From BOG-908 sp965198915 (lineage in GTDB: Bacteria; Pseudomonadota; Alphaproteobacteria; Acetobacterales; Acetobacteraceae), in assembly GCA_965198915.1 (NCBI GenBank), contig CBDAQC010000004.1, forward strand, positions 682,001 through 746,000: DNA of 64,000 nt, in the 5' to 3' direction. How positions within the stretch are numbered: the stretch's first letter is position 1; the number at the start of each line of letters is the position of its first letter. Of the stretch, positions 34,455 through 43,147 are shown piece by piece. The translations under genes were made by a program, and so were the position numbers. The notes beneath the pieces were generated by a model that was not told where the DNA came from, made no database searches, and worked only from the letters and a program-made list of their open reading frames with translations.

Positions 34455-37400
34455 CAAACGTAATCCTCTGGTGCGCGTGCTTCGCTCTGGCGCAGCACGG
34501 TGTAGAGAAACGGCACGAACAGCAGGGTGGAACACGTGCCCACGGCCACGCCGCCCAGCACCGCGCGGGCCAGGGCGGCGTTCTGTTCGCTGCCCTCGCC
34601 TATGCCGATCGCCATCGGTATCAGGCCCACGAACATCGCACCCGCCGTCATCAGCACCGGCCGCAGCCTGGTCTCGCCCGCCATCATCGCGGCCTCCGCC
34701 GCCGACGCCCCGGTCTCCTCGCGATACTCGCGCGCGAAGGTGACGAGCAGGATGGAGTTGGCGCTGGCCACGCCCACCGACATGATCGCACCCATCAGCG
34801 ACGGGATGGAAAACGTCGTCTGGGTGATGAACAGGCTGAGCACGATGCCGCAGAACGCCAGCGGCAGGGCCGCCAGGATGACGAACGGGTCTCCCCAGCT
34901 CTGGTAGTTCACCACCATCAGCAGATAGACCGCGATCAGCGCGATGCCCAGGCCGATGCCGATGTGGGTGAACGCCTGGTTCATGCTCTCGATCTGGCCG
35001 CGCACGACGATCTTGTCGGGCGCTTGCAGCTTCTTCTGCTCGTCACGCACGATTCGGTTGATGTCGCCTGCCACGCCGCCCAGGTCGCGGTCCTGCACCG
35101 CGGCGAAGATGTCGAACACCGGTTGCTGGTTGACGTGGCTGATCACCGTCTGCTCCGTGCCGCGCGTCATCGTGGCCAGGTTGGACAGCAACTGCACCTG
35201 CGAGCCGGTGGGGTTGTCCGACGCCAGCAGCATCGGCGTGTTCTTCAGATCCTGCAGCGAGTTGGTGCGGTATTCCGGCGTCTGCACCCAGACCTGGTAC
35301 GGAATGCCTGTCTTCGGATCGGCCCAGAAATTCGGGTTGAGCTGGAAGCTGCCGCTGAGTGACGTGTTCAGGTTGTTGGCCACCTGCTGCTCGGTCAGGT
35401 TCAGCTCGGACGCACGCTCGCGGTTCACCTGCACGAAGAACTCGGGCGCGTTCAGTATCTGCTGTATGTGCACGTCCACCGCGCCGTATGTCGCCCGCAG
35501 CCGGCGCTCGATGTCCTGCGCCACTTCGCGGTCGCGGTCATGGTGGCGGCCGGTCACCTGTATGTCGATCTGCGACGGCACGCCGAAATCGAGTATCTGG
35601 GTGATGATGTCGGCCGGCTGGAAATAGAAGATGGTGTCGGGAAACTGCCGGTTCAGCGCGGCACGCAGTTTGCGTTCATAGACCTGCGTCGTCTCCGCAC
35701 CGCTCTTCAGCGTCACCAGTATCTGGCCGTCGTAATAGGCTACGAACGTGCCGTCGTTATAGGCCAGATTATAGTTCAGCGACGGCAGGCCGATGTTGTC
35801 GAGCACGATGCCGGTGTGCTCGGAGCCCACGGTGTCGCGTATCGTGTGCTCCACCTGGGAGAACAGGCGTTGGGCTTCCTCTATGCGCAACCCCGGACGC
35901 GCGCGCACGTGCAAGGTGAGCTGGCCGGCATCGACGGCGGGGAAGTAGTCCTGGCCCACGAACTGCAGCAGCACGCCGGCTGAGACAAGCACGCCGCCTG
36001 CGACCAGGAAGGTGACCAGGCGGTGGCCGATCGCGGCGTTCAGCAGGCCGAGATAGCCGCCGTGGAACCGCTGGAAGCCGCGCTCGAAACCGGCGTGGAA
36101 GCGGCCGAAGAAACCTTTCGGCTTCTCGTCCCGCTCGTCCTCCTGCCCGTGGCCTTTGCTGTCGTCGCTGTCCTGCTCTTGGCCTTTCTGCTCATGCTTG
36201 TGGCCGTGGCGCTGGTCGAATTCCTTCTTCACCAGCACGTCGATCAGGATCGGCACCAGCGTCCGGGACAGCACGTAGGAGGCCAGCATGGCGAACACCA
36301 CGGCCAGCGCCTGCGGGGTGAACAGGTATTTCGGCGCGTCCGTCAGGAACAGCACGGAGACGAAGGCGCAGCAGATCGACAGCGTGGAGATCAGCGCCGG
36401 TTTGGCGATGCCGGCGGCGCCCTCGGCGACGGAATGGCGGAAATCCTTACCTTGCTCCATCAGCCGGTAGGTGTTCTCGATGGCCACCGTCGCGTCATCG
36501 ACCAGTATGCCCACCGCCAGCGCCATGCCGCCCAGCGTCATCACGTTTATCGTCTCGCCCAGGGCCGCCAGCACGGCCAGCGAGCTGAGGATGGCCAGCG
36601 GTATGGACACCAGCACGATCAGCGTGGACCGCCAGGAGCCCAGAAACAGCAGGATCATCACCCCGGTCAGCCCGGCCGCGATCAGCCCCTCGCGTATCAC
36701 GTCGGTAATGGCGCCGCTGACGAACACGGACTGATCGAACAACTGGTCGATACGCATGTCCTTCGGCGCCGCGGCGCGCACCGTGGGCATCAGGCTTTTC
36801 ACGTTGTTCGTCACGTCCAGCGTGGAGCTGTTGCCGTTTTTCAGGATGGTGAGCAGCACGCCCTGACGGCCGTTCTGATCAACCACGTTCTGTTGCGGCG
36901 GGCTGCCGTCACGCACCCAGCCCACGTCACGTATCAGGATGGGCGTGCCGTTTACCACCTTCACCGGCACCCGGTTCAGCGTGTCCAGCGTCACCGGCGA
37001 GGAGTTCAGCCGCACCACGTATTGCGTGGCGCCGATTTTGGACAGGCCGGACGGCACGGTCAGGTTCTGCCCGGCGATGGCGTTCGTCACGTCCAGCGGG
37101 GTCAGCCCGTGCGCCTGCAGCGCGTGCAGGTCCAGATCGACCATGATCTGCCGCGGCGCCCCGCCATAGGGCGGCGGGATTGTCGCGCCCGGCGCGGTGA
37201 ACAGCGTCTGCCTGATCCTGTACTGCGCGTAATCGTAGAGCTGCTTGACGGATTCCTTAGTCGACGAAATGGCAAGCTGGATCACCGGCACTGAGGAGGC
37301 CGAGAAGCGCAGGATCACCGGCGGCTGGATGCCCGCCGGCAGCACCGCGCGTATCGAATCGGTGGCTGCCACCACTTGCGAGATCGCCAGGTCAATCGAT

Positions 37401-37699
37401 ACGCTCGGTTCGAAATACAGCCGCTCGATCGTGGTGCCCTGGAAGGTGGTGCTGTCCAGCCGGCGTATGTTGTTGACGTTGTTGGTGATGCCGATTTCGG
37501 TGTAGTTGGTGATCTTCTGTTCCATGTCCGGCGCGTCCTGGCCGGTATAGGTCCAGACCACCACCACGACGGGTATGTTGACTTCCGGCAGCACGTCCTT
37601 GGGCATGACGACGCAGGCGCCGATGCCGGCCAGCACGATCAGGGCGGCGAGCACGTAGAAGGTGGTCCTGAATTTCAGGGCGAACTTGACTAGACCCAA
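34454..37699 (-). CDS. RND-family multidrug/solvent efflux permease
   Basis: A 1081-residue AcrB/MexF-type pump with twelve helices and two large periplasmic loops. The proton-relay Asp pair is at 401-402 (GILVDDATVAIENT). FLGSWRSTLIVLVSIPLAIL and SVGVASANSILLVTF are typical. A charged His/Gln/Asp/Lys-rich insert (about residues 492-528, QRHGHKHEQKGQEQ onward) sits in the central cytoplasmic loop between the two halves. The start is TTG with GGAG 7 nt upstream; no ATG or GTG start fits the family N-terminus. The adaptor gene follows with a 1-nt overlap. The substrate is unknown; the NodT gene at 3493 is a candidate outer channel. Confidence 0.92.
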   Translation of the reverse strand: MGLVKFALKFRTTFYVLAALIVLAGIGACVVMPKDVLPEVNIPVVVVVWTYTGQDAPDMEQKITNYTEIGITNNVNNIRRLDSTTFQGTTIERLYFEPSVSIDLAISQVVAATDSIRAVLPAGIQPPVILRFSASSVPVIQLAISSTKESVKQLYDYAQYRIRQTLFTAPGATIPPPYGGAPRQIMVDLDLHALQAHGLTPLDVTNAIAGQNLTVPSGLSKIGATQYVVRLNSSPVTLDTLNRVPVKVVNGTPILIRDVGWVRDGSPPQQNVVDQNGRQGVLLTILKNGNSSTLDVTNNVKSLMPTVRAAAPKDMRIDQLFDQSVFVSGAITDVIREGLIAAGLTGVMILLFLGSWRSTLIVLVSIPLAILSSLAVLAALGETINVMTLGGMALAVGILVDDATVAIENTYRLMEQGKDFRHSVAEGAAGIAKPALISTLSICCAFVSVLFLTDAPKYLFTPQALAVVFAMLASYVLSRTLVPILIDVLVKKEFDQRHGHKHEQKGQEQDSDDSKGHGQEDERDEKPKGFFGRFHAGFERGFQRFHGGYLGLLNAAIGHRLVTFLVAGGVLVSAGVLLQFVGQDYFPAVDAGQLTLHVRARPGLRIEEAQRLFSQVEHTIRDTVGSEHTGIVLDNIGLPSLNYNLAYNDGTFVAYYDGQILVTLKSGAETTQVYERKLRAALNRQFPDTIFYFQPADIITQILDFGVPSQIDIQVTGRHHDRDREVAQDIERRLRATYGAVDVHIQQILNAPEFFVQVNRERASELNLTEQQVANNLNTSLSGSFQLNPNFWADPKTGIPYQVWVQTPEYRTNSLQDLKNTPMLLASDNPTGSQVQLLSNLATMTRGTEQTVISHVNQQPVFDIFAAVQDRDLGGVAGDINRIVRDEQKKLQAPDKIVVRGQIESMNQAFTHIGIGLGIALIAVYLLMVVNYQSWGDPFVILAALPLAFCGIVLSLFITQTTFSIPSLMGAIMSVGVASANSILLVTFAREYREETGASAAEAAMMAGETRLRPVLMTAGAMFVGLIPMAIGIGEGSEQNAALARAVLGGVAVGTCSTLLFVPFLYTVLRQSEARAPEDYV

Positions 37700-37780
37700 C
37701 GTGGTGCTCCGGACGGCATCCTTCGCGTGACGCAGGCCAAGGCGTGTGGTTCCGGAGCGCTTGTGTAACCGTCAGCAAGG

Positions 37781-37880
37781 TTGGGGCTCTGCCCCGGACC
37801 CCGCTTCGTAGGAGTGTGTGTAACAGGTTCTAAGGACGACTGTCGGGAGCGGGGTCCAGGGGCAGAGCTCCGGGCCTTCT
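37781..37880. repeat. GC-rich dispersed repeat, copy 4, as two inverted half-elements
   Basis: GGTTGGGGCTCTGCCCCGGAC (from 37781) and, inverted, GGGGTCCAGGGGCAGAGCTC (from 37852) are the left half of the family in opposite orientations around about 36 nt. The second half-element is inside the 3' end of the lysR-type gene and encodes its last residues. Confidence 0.7.
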
Positions 37881-38765
37881 GATGAAATCCACGAAGGCGC
37901 GCAGCGGCGCCGGCAGATACCGCCGGCCAGGATAGTACAGGAACGGCCCGGAGAATGGCTGCCACCAATCCTGCAGCACCGGTTCCAGCGCGCCGCTGGC
38001 CAGATGCGGCGCCAGCCAGTCCTCGAACAACTGTATCACCCCGCTTCCTGCCATTGCGGCGGCTACCGCCAGGTCGGTGGCCGTGCCCACGCGCACCACC
38101 AGGGGGCCGGCGGGATCAACGGTCACCACCTCGCCGTCCCGCTCGAACTCCCAGGCCGGCATCGCCCCGCTGGAAAACCGGCCGCGCAGGCACGCATGGC
38201 CCAGCAGGTCTCGCGGATGGGTCGGCCGGCCGGCACGGTCCAGATAGGCGGGGGACGCGGCGGTAGCGAAACGCTGTACGCGCGGCCCGATCGGCACGGC
38301 TATCATGTCCTGCTCCAGCCGCTCGTCATAGCGTATGCCGGCGTCACAGCCGGCTGCCAGCAGGTCCACGAAGCCGTCCTCGGCCACCACCTCCAGCCTG
38401 ATGTCCGGATAGGCGCGCAGGAAGCCGGGCACGATGTGCGGCAGCACCAGCCGTGCCGCCACGCCCGGCACGTTCAGCCGCAGCACCCCCGCCGGCCGGT
38501 CCCGGAACAGGTTCACCACGTCAAGCGCCGCTTCCATCTCGGCCAGCGCCGGCGCCAGCCGGTCCAGCAGGCGGGCGCCCGCCTCCGTCATCGCTACGCT
38601 CCGCGTCGTCCGGTTCAGCAGCCGCACGCCCAGCCGCGCCTCCAGCCGCGTCACCGCCTCGCTCAGCCCGGACGCGCTGGCCGCCCCCGCGCGCGCCGCC
38701 TGGCGAAACCCCCCGGCCTTGGCCACCTGCGCGAACGCCGCCAGATCGGCCAGACTGGCTCCCAT
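37830..38765 (-). CDS. LysR-family transcriptional regulator
   Basis: A 311-residue regulator. The winged HTH is at the N-terminus (about 3-62: LADLAAFAQVAKAGGFRQAA, SEAVTRLEARLGVRLLNRTT), followed by the substrate-binding domain with FLRAYPDIRLEVVAEDGFVD and AGCDAGIRYDERLEQDM. It belongs to the group with TRSVAMTEAGARLL, often next to oxidoreductases. It is divergent from the aldo/keto reductase gene, which it probably controls. The C-terminal LPLDPAPDSRP is encoded within a GC-rich repeat, so the natural end of the protein may have been altered. Confidence 0.9.
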   Translation of the reverse strand: MGASLADLAAFAQVAKAGGFRQAARAGAASASGLSEAVTRLEARLGVRLLNRTTRSVAMTEAGARLLDRLAPALAEMEAALDVVNLFRDRPAGVLRLNVPGVAARLVLPHIVPGFLRAYPDIRLEVVAEDGFVDLLAAGCDAGIRYDERLEQDMIAVPIGPRVQRFATAASPAYLDRAGRPTHPRDLLGHACLRGRFSSGAMPAWEFERDGEVVTVDPAGPLVVRVGTATDLAVAAAMAGSGVIQLFEDWLAPHLASGALEPVLQDWWQPFSGPFLYYPGRRYLPAPLRAFVDFIRRPGALPLDPAPDSRP

Positions 38766-38778
38766 TGTCCGCCCTCCC

Positions 38779-38791
38779 GAACAGCCTGTTC
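38779..38791. promoter_or_regulatory. Palindrome in the LysR/aldo-keto reductase intergenic region
   Basis: GAACAG-C-CTGTTC is a perfect 13-bp palindrome 14 nt upstream of the lysR-type start and 68 nt upstream of the reductase start. It is a candidate regulator-binding site; LysR sites usually have a T-N11-A core, which this only partly fits. Confidence 0.4.
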
Positions 38792-38858
38792 CGATACCTG
38801 CCGGTTATCGCGCAGGCGCGCCAGGACTATCTCCTCCCCGGAAGCAGGAGACACACGC

Positions 38859-39743
38859 ATGCCCAACATCGCACAGGCCGGAACCGCCTCATTCGCCGGG
38901 CGCATCATCAACCGCATGGGCTACGGCGCCATGCAGCTCGCGGGCCCCGGTGTGTACGGGCCGCCGCGGGACCGCGCGGAAGCCGTCGCCGTGCTGCGCC
39001 AGGCCGTGGCCGCCGGCGTGAACCACATAGACACCAGCGACTTCTACGGCCCGCACGTCACCAACCAGATCATACGCGAGGCGCTGCACCCCTACCCGGA
39101 CGGGCTGGTCATCGTCACCAAGATCGGCGCCCGCCGCGCCCCCGACAAATCCTGGAATCCCGCCTTCAGCGCCGCCGAGCTGACCGCCGCGGTGCACGAC
39201 AACCTGCGCAACCTGGGGCTGGACGTGCTGGACGTGGTCAATCTCCGCTTCATGTTCGGCCATCTGGGCCCGGCGGAAGGTGACATCGAAGCCCCGCTGA
39301 CCGCGCTGGCCGAACTGCAGCGCCAGGGCCTGGTCCGCCATATCGGCGTCAGCAACGCCACGCCGAAGCAGGTGGCGGACGCCCGCAGGATGGTGCCGCT
39401 CGCCTGCGTGCAGAACCTGTACAACGTGGCGCACCGGGAAGACGACGCGCTGATCGACGACCTGGCGGCCGCCGGCATCGCCTACGTCCCGTTCTTCCCG
39501 CTGGGCGGGTTCACGCCGTTGCAGTCGGACGCGCTGTCGGATACGGCCGCACGGCTGGGCGCCACACCGATGCAGGTGGCGCTGGCCTGGCTGCTGCGGC
39601 GCGCGCCGAACATCCTGCTGATACCGGGCACGTCCTCGCTGGCGCATCTGGCGGAGAACCTGGCGGCGGCGGAGCTGGAGCTGCCTGGGGAGGCGATGGC
39701 GGTGCTGAACGGGATCGGGGGCGCGGCGGCGGCGGCGGCGTAG
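38859..39743 (+). CDS. Aldo/keto reductase
   Basis: A 294-residue NADPH-dependent oxidoreductase. It has HIDTSDFYGPHVTN with catalytic Asp and Tyr, VTKIGARR with the Lys, and VQNLYNVAHRED, where the His of the usual tetrad near LRFMFG is not obvious. GVSNATPKQV and LIPGTSSLAHLAENL (NADP site) are well conserved. GCAGGAG ribosome-binding sequence lies 8 nt before the ATG. The reading ends in GGAAAAAA, an alanine run. Divergent from the LysR regulator, so probably inducible. Confidence 0.9.
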   Translation: MPNIAQAGTASFAGRIINRMGYGAMQLAGPGVYGPPRDRAEAVAVLRQAVAAGVNHIDTSDFYGPHVTNQIIREALHPYPDGLVIVTKIGARRAPDKSWNPAFSAAELTAAVHDNLRNLGLDVLDVVNLRFMFGHLGPAEGDIEAPLTALAELQRQGLVRHIGVSNATPKQVADARRMVPLACVQNLYNVAHREDDALIDDLAAAGIAYVPFFPLGGFTPLQSDALSDTAARLGATPMQVALAWLLRRAPNILLIPGTSSLAHLAENLAAAELELPGEAMAVLNGIGGAAAAAA

Positions 39744-39745
39744 AG

Positions 39746-39912
39746 AGGAAAGGAAGCGAGGCCTTCTTTTTGACTGAAAGAAGCAACAAACGTTTGGCTG
39801 TCCGCCTGCGTCGGGCGCGTGCCGGTTCTGCCGGTGCCTATGCCTGCAGGACATGGCGTGGCCTTGGTGCAGGCTTCTTTTTTACAAGCAAGAAGGCCTT
39901 CCTTACTTCCTC
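39746..39912. repeat. Intergenic repeat, inverted pair, both arms diverged
   Basis: Left arm GGAAGCGAGGCCTTC ... GAAAGAAGCAACAAACGTTTGG and right arm (about 39867-39910) GCAGGCTTCTTTTTTACAAG then AAGAAGGCCTTCC enclose a spacer of about 70 nt. The pair lies between two genes in the same direction, after the reductase stop and 25 nt before the ppk start. Confidence 0.75.
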
Positions 39913-39936
39913 CCCCTACCCTGCTATACTCGCCGA

Positions 39937-42153
39937 ATGTCCCGCCCCCATCTGCGCCCCGTCCCCCAGCCAGACACGCCACCCGCCATTTCCACGGACA
40001 GCCCGGACCGCTTCATAAACCGCGAGCTGAGCTGGCTGGACTTCAACAACCGCGTCGTCGAGGAGGCGGAGAACACCCGTCACCCGCTGCTGGAACGCCT
40101 GCGCTTCATCAGCATCTCGGCGGCCAACCTGGACGAGTTCTTCTCCGTCCGAATCGCCGGCCTGATCGGCCAGGCGCGCTCCGGCCTCACCCGCCTCTCG
40201 CCGGACGGCCGCACGCCGGCCCAGCAGCTCGCCGCCGTCAACGAACGGGCGCGCATCCTGCTGGACCGCCAGCAGCGCGTCTGGCTGGAACTGCGCGCGG
40301 CCCTTGCCGCCGCCGGCATCGAGGTCTGCACCACCGCCTCGCTCAGCGATGACGAGCGGAGCTGGCTTGACACCTGGTTCATGGAGCGGGTGTTCCCCAT
40401 CCTGACGCCGCTGGCGATTGATCCGGCGCACCCGTTTCCGTTCATCCCCAATATGGGCCTGGTGATGGCGCTGGCGCTGCATCGCGAGGAGGACACGAGC
40501 AACGTGGCGCCCCAGGGCGGCTACCACATGCGCGGCCTGATCCCGCTGCCCAGCCAGGTGGACCGCTTCATTCGCCTGCCCGCCGCCGGCACGGAACGCA
40601 TACGCTTTGTGATGCTGGAAGACGTGGTCACGCTATTTTTGCAACGCGTGTTCCCCGGTTTCTATGTCAACGGACAAGGCCTGTTCCGCCTGATACGCGA
40701 CACCGACATCGAGTTCGAGGAAGAAGCCGAGGACCTGGTGCGCATGTACGAAACCGCGCTGAAACGGCGCCGCCGCGGCAGCGTGATACACCTGGCCGTG
40801 GATGCCGACATGCCGGAGCCGCTGGTGGACCTGGTGGCGGACAGCGTGGACGCGGACCGCGAGGAAATCAGCGTGCAGCCCGGCCTGCTGGGCGTGGTGG
40901 ACCTCAAGCAGCTCATCGTGGACGACCGGCCGGACCTGCTGTTCACGCCCTACACGCCGCGCTTTCCCGAACGCATACGCGATTTCGGCGGTGACTGCTT
41001 TGCCGCGATACGCGCCAAGGACATCATCGTGCACCACCCGTTCGAAAGCTTCGACGTGGTCGTGCAATTCCTCCGGCAGGCGGCCGACGACTCCAGCGTG
41101 GTGGCCATCAAGCAGACGCTGTACCGCACCAGCCGGGACAGCCCGATCGTCAAAGCGCTGATCGAAGCCGCGGAGGCCGGCAAATCCGTCACCGCCATGG
41201 TGGAACTGCGCGCGCGCTTCGACGAGGAAGCCAACATACGCCTGGCGCGCTCGCTGGAAGCCGCCGGCGTGCAGGTGGTGTACGGCTTCGCGGAACTGAA
41301 AACCCACGCCAAGATCAGCCTGGTCGTCCGGCGCGAGGGCAACGCCATGCGCAGCTACGCCCATTTCGGCACCGGCAACTACCACCCGATCACCGCGCGC
41401 ATCTACACGGACCTCAGCTTCTTCACCGCGGACCCCGACCTGACGCGGGACGCGATGCGCCTGTTCAACTACATGACCGGCTATGCGCAGCCCGAACGCA
41501 TGGACGCGCTGGCTTTCTCGCCGCTTACGCTGCGCGGCAAGCTGACCGAACTGATCGACGCGGAAATCACCTGCGCACGGGCGGGCAAACCCGCTTCCAT
41601 CTGGCTGAAGCTGAACAGCCTGGTCGACCCGAAACTCATCGACAAGCTCTACGACGCATCCAACGCCGGCGTACATGTGATGGCGGTGGTGCGCGGCATC
41701 TGCTGCCTGCGCCCGGGCGTGCCTGGCCTGTCGAAAAACATCCGGGTGAAATCCATCGTCGGCCGTTTCCTGGAACACGGCCGGATCTGCGTGTTCGGCA
41801 ACGGCCACCGCCTGCCGAGCCGCCACGCGCTGGTCTATATCAGCAGCGCGGACTGGATGGAGCGCAACATGGACTGGCGCGTGGAAACGCTGGTGCCGAT
41901 ACGCAATGCCACCGTGCACGCGCAGGTGCTGGACCAGATCATGGTGGTGAACCTGAAGGACACGCTGCAATCCTGGGAACTGAAACCCAGTGGCGAATGG
42001 ACGCGCCTGCCGCCCGGCGCCAAGCCGGTCTCCGTGCACGAGTATTTCATGACCAACCCGTCGCTCTCCGGACGCGGCTCGGCGCTGCACGGGCCGGTGG
42101 TGCCTGTTCCGCGGCCGCGGCCCATGCGGCCGGATCGGGTGTTGCAGGATTAA
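39937..42153 (+). CDS. ppk: Polyphosphate kinase 1
   Basis: A 738-residue PPK1, which reversibly polymerises ATP gamma-phosphate into polyphosphate. NRELSWLDFNNRVVEEA and AANLDEFFSVRIAGL in the N-domain, FESFDVVVQFLRQAADD, LKTHAKISLVVR and TGNYHPITARIYTDLSFFT in the catalytic half, and GRICVFGNGHRL plus SSADWMERNMDWRVE near the end are signatures of the family. The start is the ATG after GCTATACTCGCCGA; a longer open frame runs back into the repeat arm. It is transcribed alone, bordered by repeat pairs on both sides. Confidence 0.96.
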   Translation: MSRPHLRPVPQPDTPPAISTDSPDRFINRELSWLDFNNRVVEEAENTRHPLLERLRFISISAANLDEFFSVRIAGLIGQARSGLTRLSPDGRTPAQQLAAVNERARILLDRQQRVWLELRAALAAAGIEVCTTASLSDDERSWLDTWFMERVFPILTPLAIDPAHPFPFIPNMGLVMALALHREEDTSNVAPQGGYHMRGLIPLPSQVDRFIRLPAAGTERIRFVMLEDVVTLFLQRVFPGFYVNGQGLFRLIRDTDIEFEEEAEDLVRMYETALKRRRRGSVIHLAVDADMPEPLVDLVADSVDADREEISVQPGLLGVVDLKQLIVDDRPDLLFTPYTPRFPERIRDFGGDCFAAIRAKDIIVHHPFESFDVVVQFLRQAADDSSVVAIKQTLYRTSRDSPIVKALIEAAEAGKSVTAMVELRARFDEEANIRLARSLEAAGVQVVYGFAELKTHAKISLVVRREGNAMRSYAHFGTGNYHPITARIYTDLSFFTADPDLTRDAMRLFNYMTGYAQPERMDALAFSPLTLRGKLTELIDAEITCARAGKPASIWLKLNSLVDPKLIDKLYDASNAGVHVMAVVRGICCLRPGVPGLSKNIRVKSIVGRFLEHGRICVFGNGHRLPSRHALVYISSADWMERNMDWRVETLVPIRNATVHAQVLDQIMVVNLKDTLQSWELKPSGEWTRLPPGAKPVSVHEYFMTNPSLSGRGSALHGPVVPVPRPRPMRPDRVLQD

Positions 42154-42320
42154 AGGAAGGAAGGCCTTCTTTTTTGAAAAAAAGAAGCAAAAAACTTTTA
42201 TCTCCCCGCATTTGCACCAGCCGGCACATCTTGATGCCTACCGATGCGTTGCAGCGTCGGACAGATAAAAGTTTTTTGCTTCTTTTTTTCCAAAAAAGAA
42301 GGCCTGCTTTCTTTCTCTTC
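42153..42320. repeat. Intergenic repeat, inverted pair (near-consensus)
   Basis: Left arm AAGGAAGGAAGGCCTTC ... AAAAGAAGCAAAAAACTTTT, spacer starting CTCCCCGCATTTGCACCAGC, right arm AAAAGTTTTTTGC ... AAAAAAGAAGGCCTGC. The left arm abuts the ppk stop; the right arm ends about 17 nt before the next ATG. Confidence 0.88.
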
Positions 42321-42334
42321 GGAGCACGCGCCAG

Positions 42335-42772
42335 ATGACAGAACTCACCCTTGACCAAGCCCAAGCCATCGTGACCAGCGCCCTGGCGCACGCAAGGGCA
42401 GCCAAACTGCAGCCGCTGCTGGTGCTGGTGCTGGACGCACGCGCGGCGCCCAAGGCCTGTGCGGCTGAAGACGGCGCCAGCCACGCACGCTTCGACGTGG
42501 CGCGTGCCAAGGCGAACGGCGCGCTGGCAATGGCCATGGGCTCGCGCAGCATAGCCAAGCGCGCGCGTGACATGCCGACATTCGTGGCCTCGCTCAGCAG
42601 CGTGATCACCGGCGGCCTGGTGGCAGGCCCGGGCGGCGTGCTGGTGCGCGATGCGGACGGCGCCATAATCGGGGCGGTGGGTATCAGCGGGGATGTGGGG
42701 GACAATGACGAGGCGTCCGCCGTGGCGGGTATCAGCGCGGCGGGGCTCGTGGCTGATCCCGGAAAGGATTGA
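42335..42772 (+). CDS. GlcG/HbpS-family (heme-binding-type) protein
   Basis: A 145-residue protein with the GlcG/HbpS fold: LTLDQAQAIVTSALAHARAA, LVLVLDARAAP, DVARAKANGALAMAMGSRS, and GGVLVRDADGAIIGAVGISGD. Members bind heme or sense redox stress; function here is unknown. No signal peptide. CGGAG ribosome-binding sequence lies about 10 nt before the ATG. It is bounded by repeat elements on both sides and is convergent with the formate-dehydrogenase-linked small ORF. Confidence 0.8.
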   Translation: MTELTLDQAQAIVTSALAHARAAKLQPLLVLVLDARAAPKACAAEDGASHARFDVARAKANGALAMAMGSRSIAKRARDMPTFVASLSSVITGGLVAGPGGVLVRDADGAIIGAVGISGDVGDNDEASAVAGISAAGLVADPGKD

Positions 42773-42826
42773 CGGCGATGTCGCGGACTGTCTGAGCGCG
42801 CGCATCCAGTACACGCACCCGAAACA

Positions 42827-42880
42827 GACAAAAGTTTTTTGGTTCTTTTTTTCAAAAAAGAACCGCTTCCTTACTTAAGC
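42827..42880. repeat. Intergenic repeat, single right arm
   Basis: AAAAGTTTTTTGG, TTCTTTTTTTC/AAAAAAGAA stem, then CCGCTTCCTTAC. The variant ends in GAACCGCTTCC instead of GAAGGCCTTCC. It overlaps the last codons of the minus-strand 90-residue ORF. Confidence 0.8.
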
Positions 42881-43147
42881 CCCGCCCACCGCATCAGCCA
42901 GCCAACCCCGAGCCTTATGCAGCTCAGGCCAAGGCACCTCGCCCAGCGGAAAATGCCCCGCCATCAGGATGCTGATCACCGCGTTCACGTGTTCCAGCTT
43001 TCCGCGCTGCCCGGACTCGATCAGCGAATCACGAAACACGCTAAGGCAGTGCAGGCTTTTGGAGAACAGGTCCTGATCGGGCTTCGGCTCCTGCGCCAGG
43101 ATGGTGTCCAACGCCGCCAACGCCACCGAACCTGGGTTATTGGCCAT
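42875..43147 (-). CDS. Small protein coupled to formate dehydrogenase, unknown function
   Basis: A 90-residue soluble protein of no family I can name, with predicted helices and the segment LEHVNAVISILMAGHFPLGE followed by VPWPELHKARGWLADAVGG. Its ATG lies inside the 3' end of the formate dehydrogenase alpha gene (11-nt overlap), so it is translationally coupled. It occupies the place where a beta subunit is usually found, yet has no Cys motif. A maturation or accessory role is inference from position only. Confidence 0.6.
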   Translation of the reverse strand: MANNPGSVALAALDTILAQEPKPDQDLFSKSLHCLSVFRDSLIESGQRGKLEHVNAVISILMAGHFPLGEVPWPELHKARGWLADAVGGA

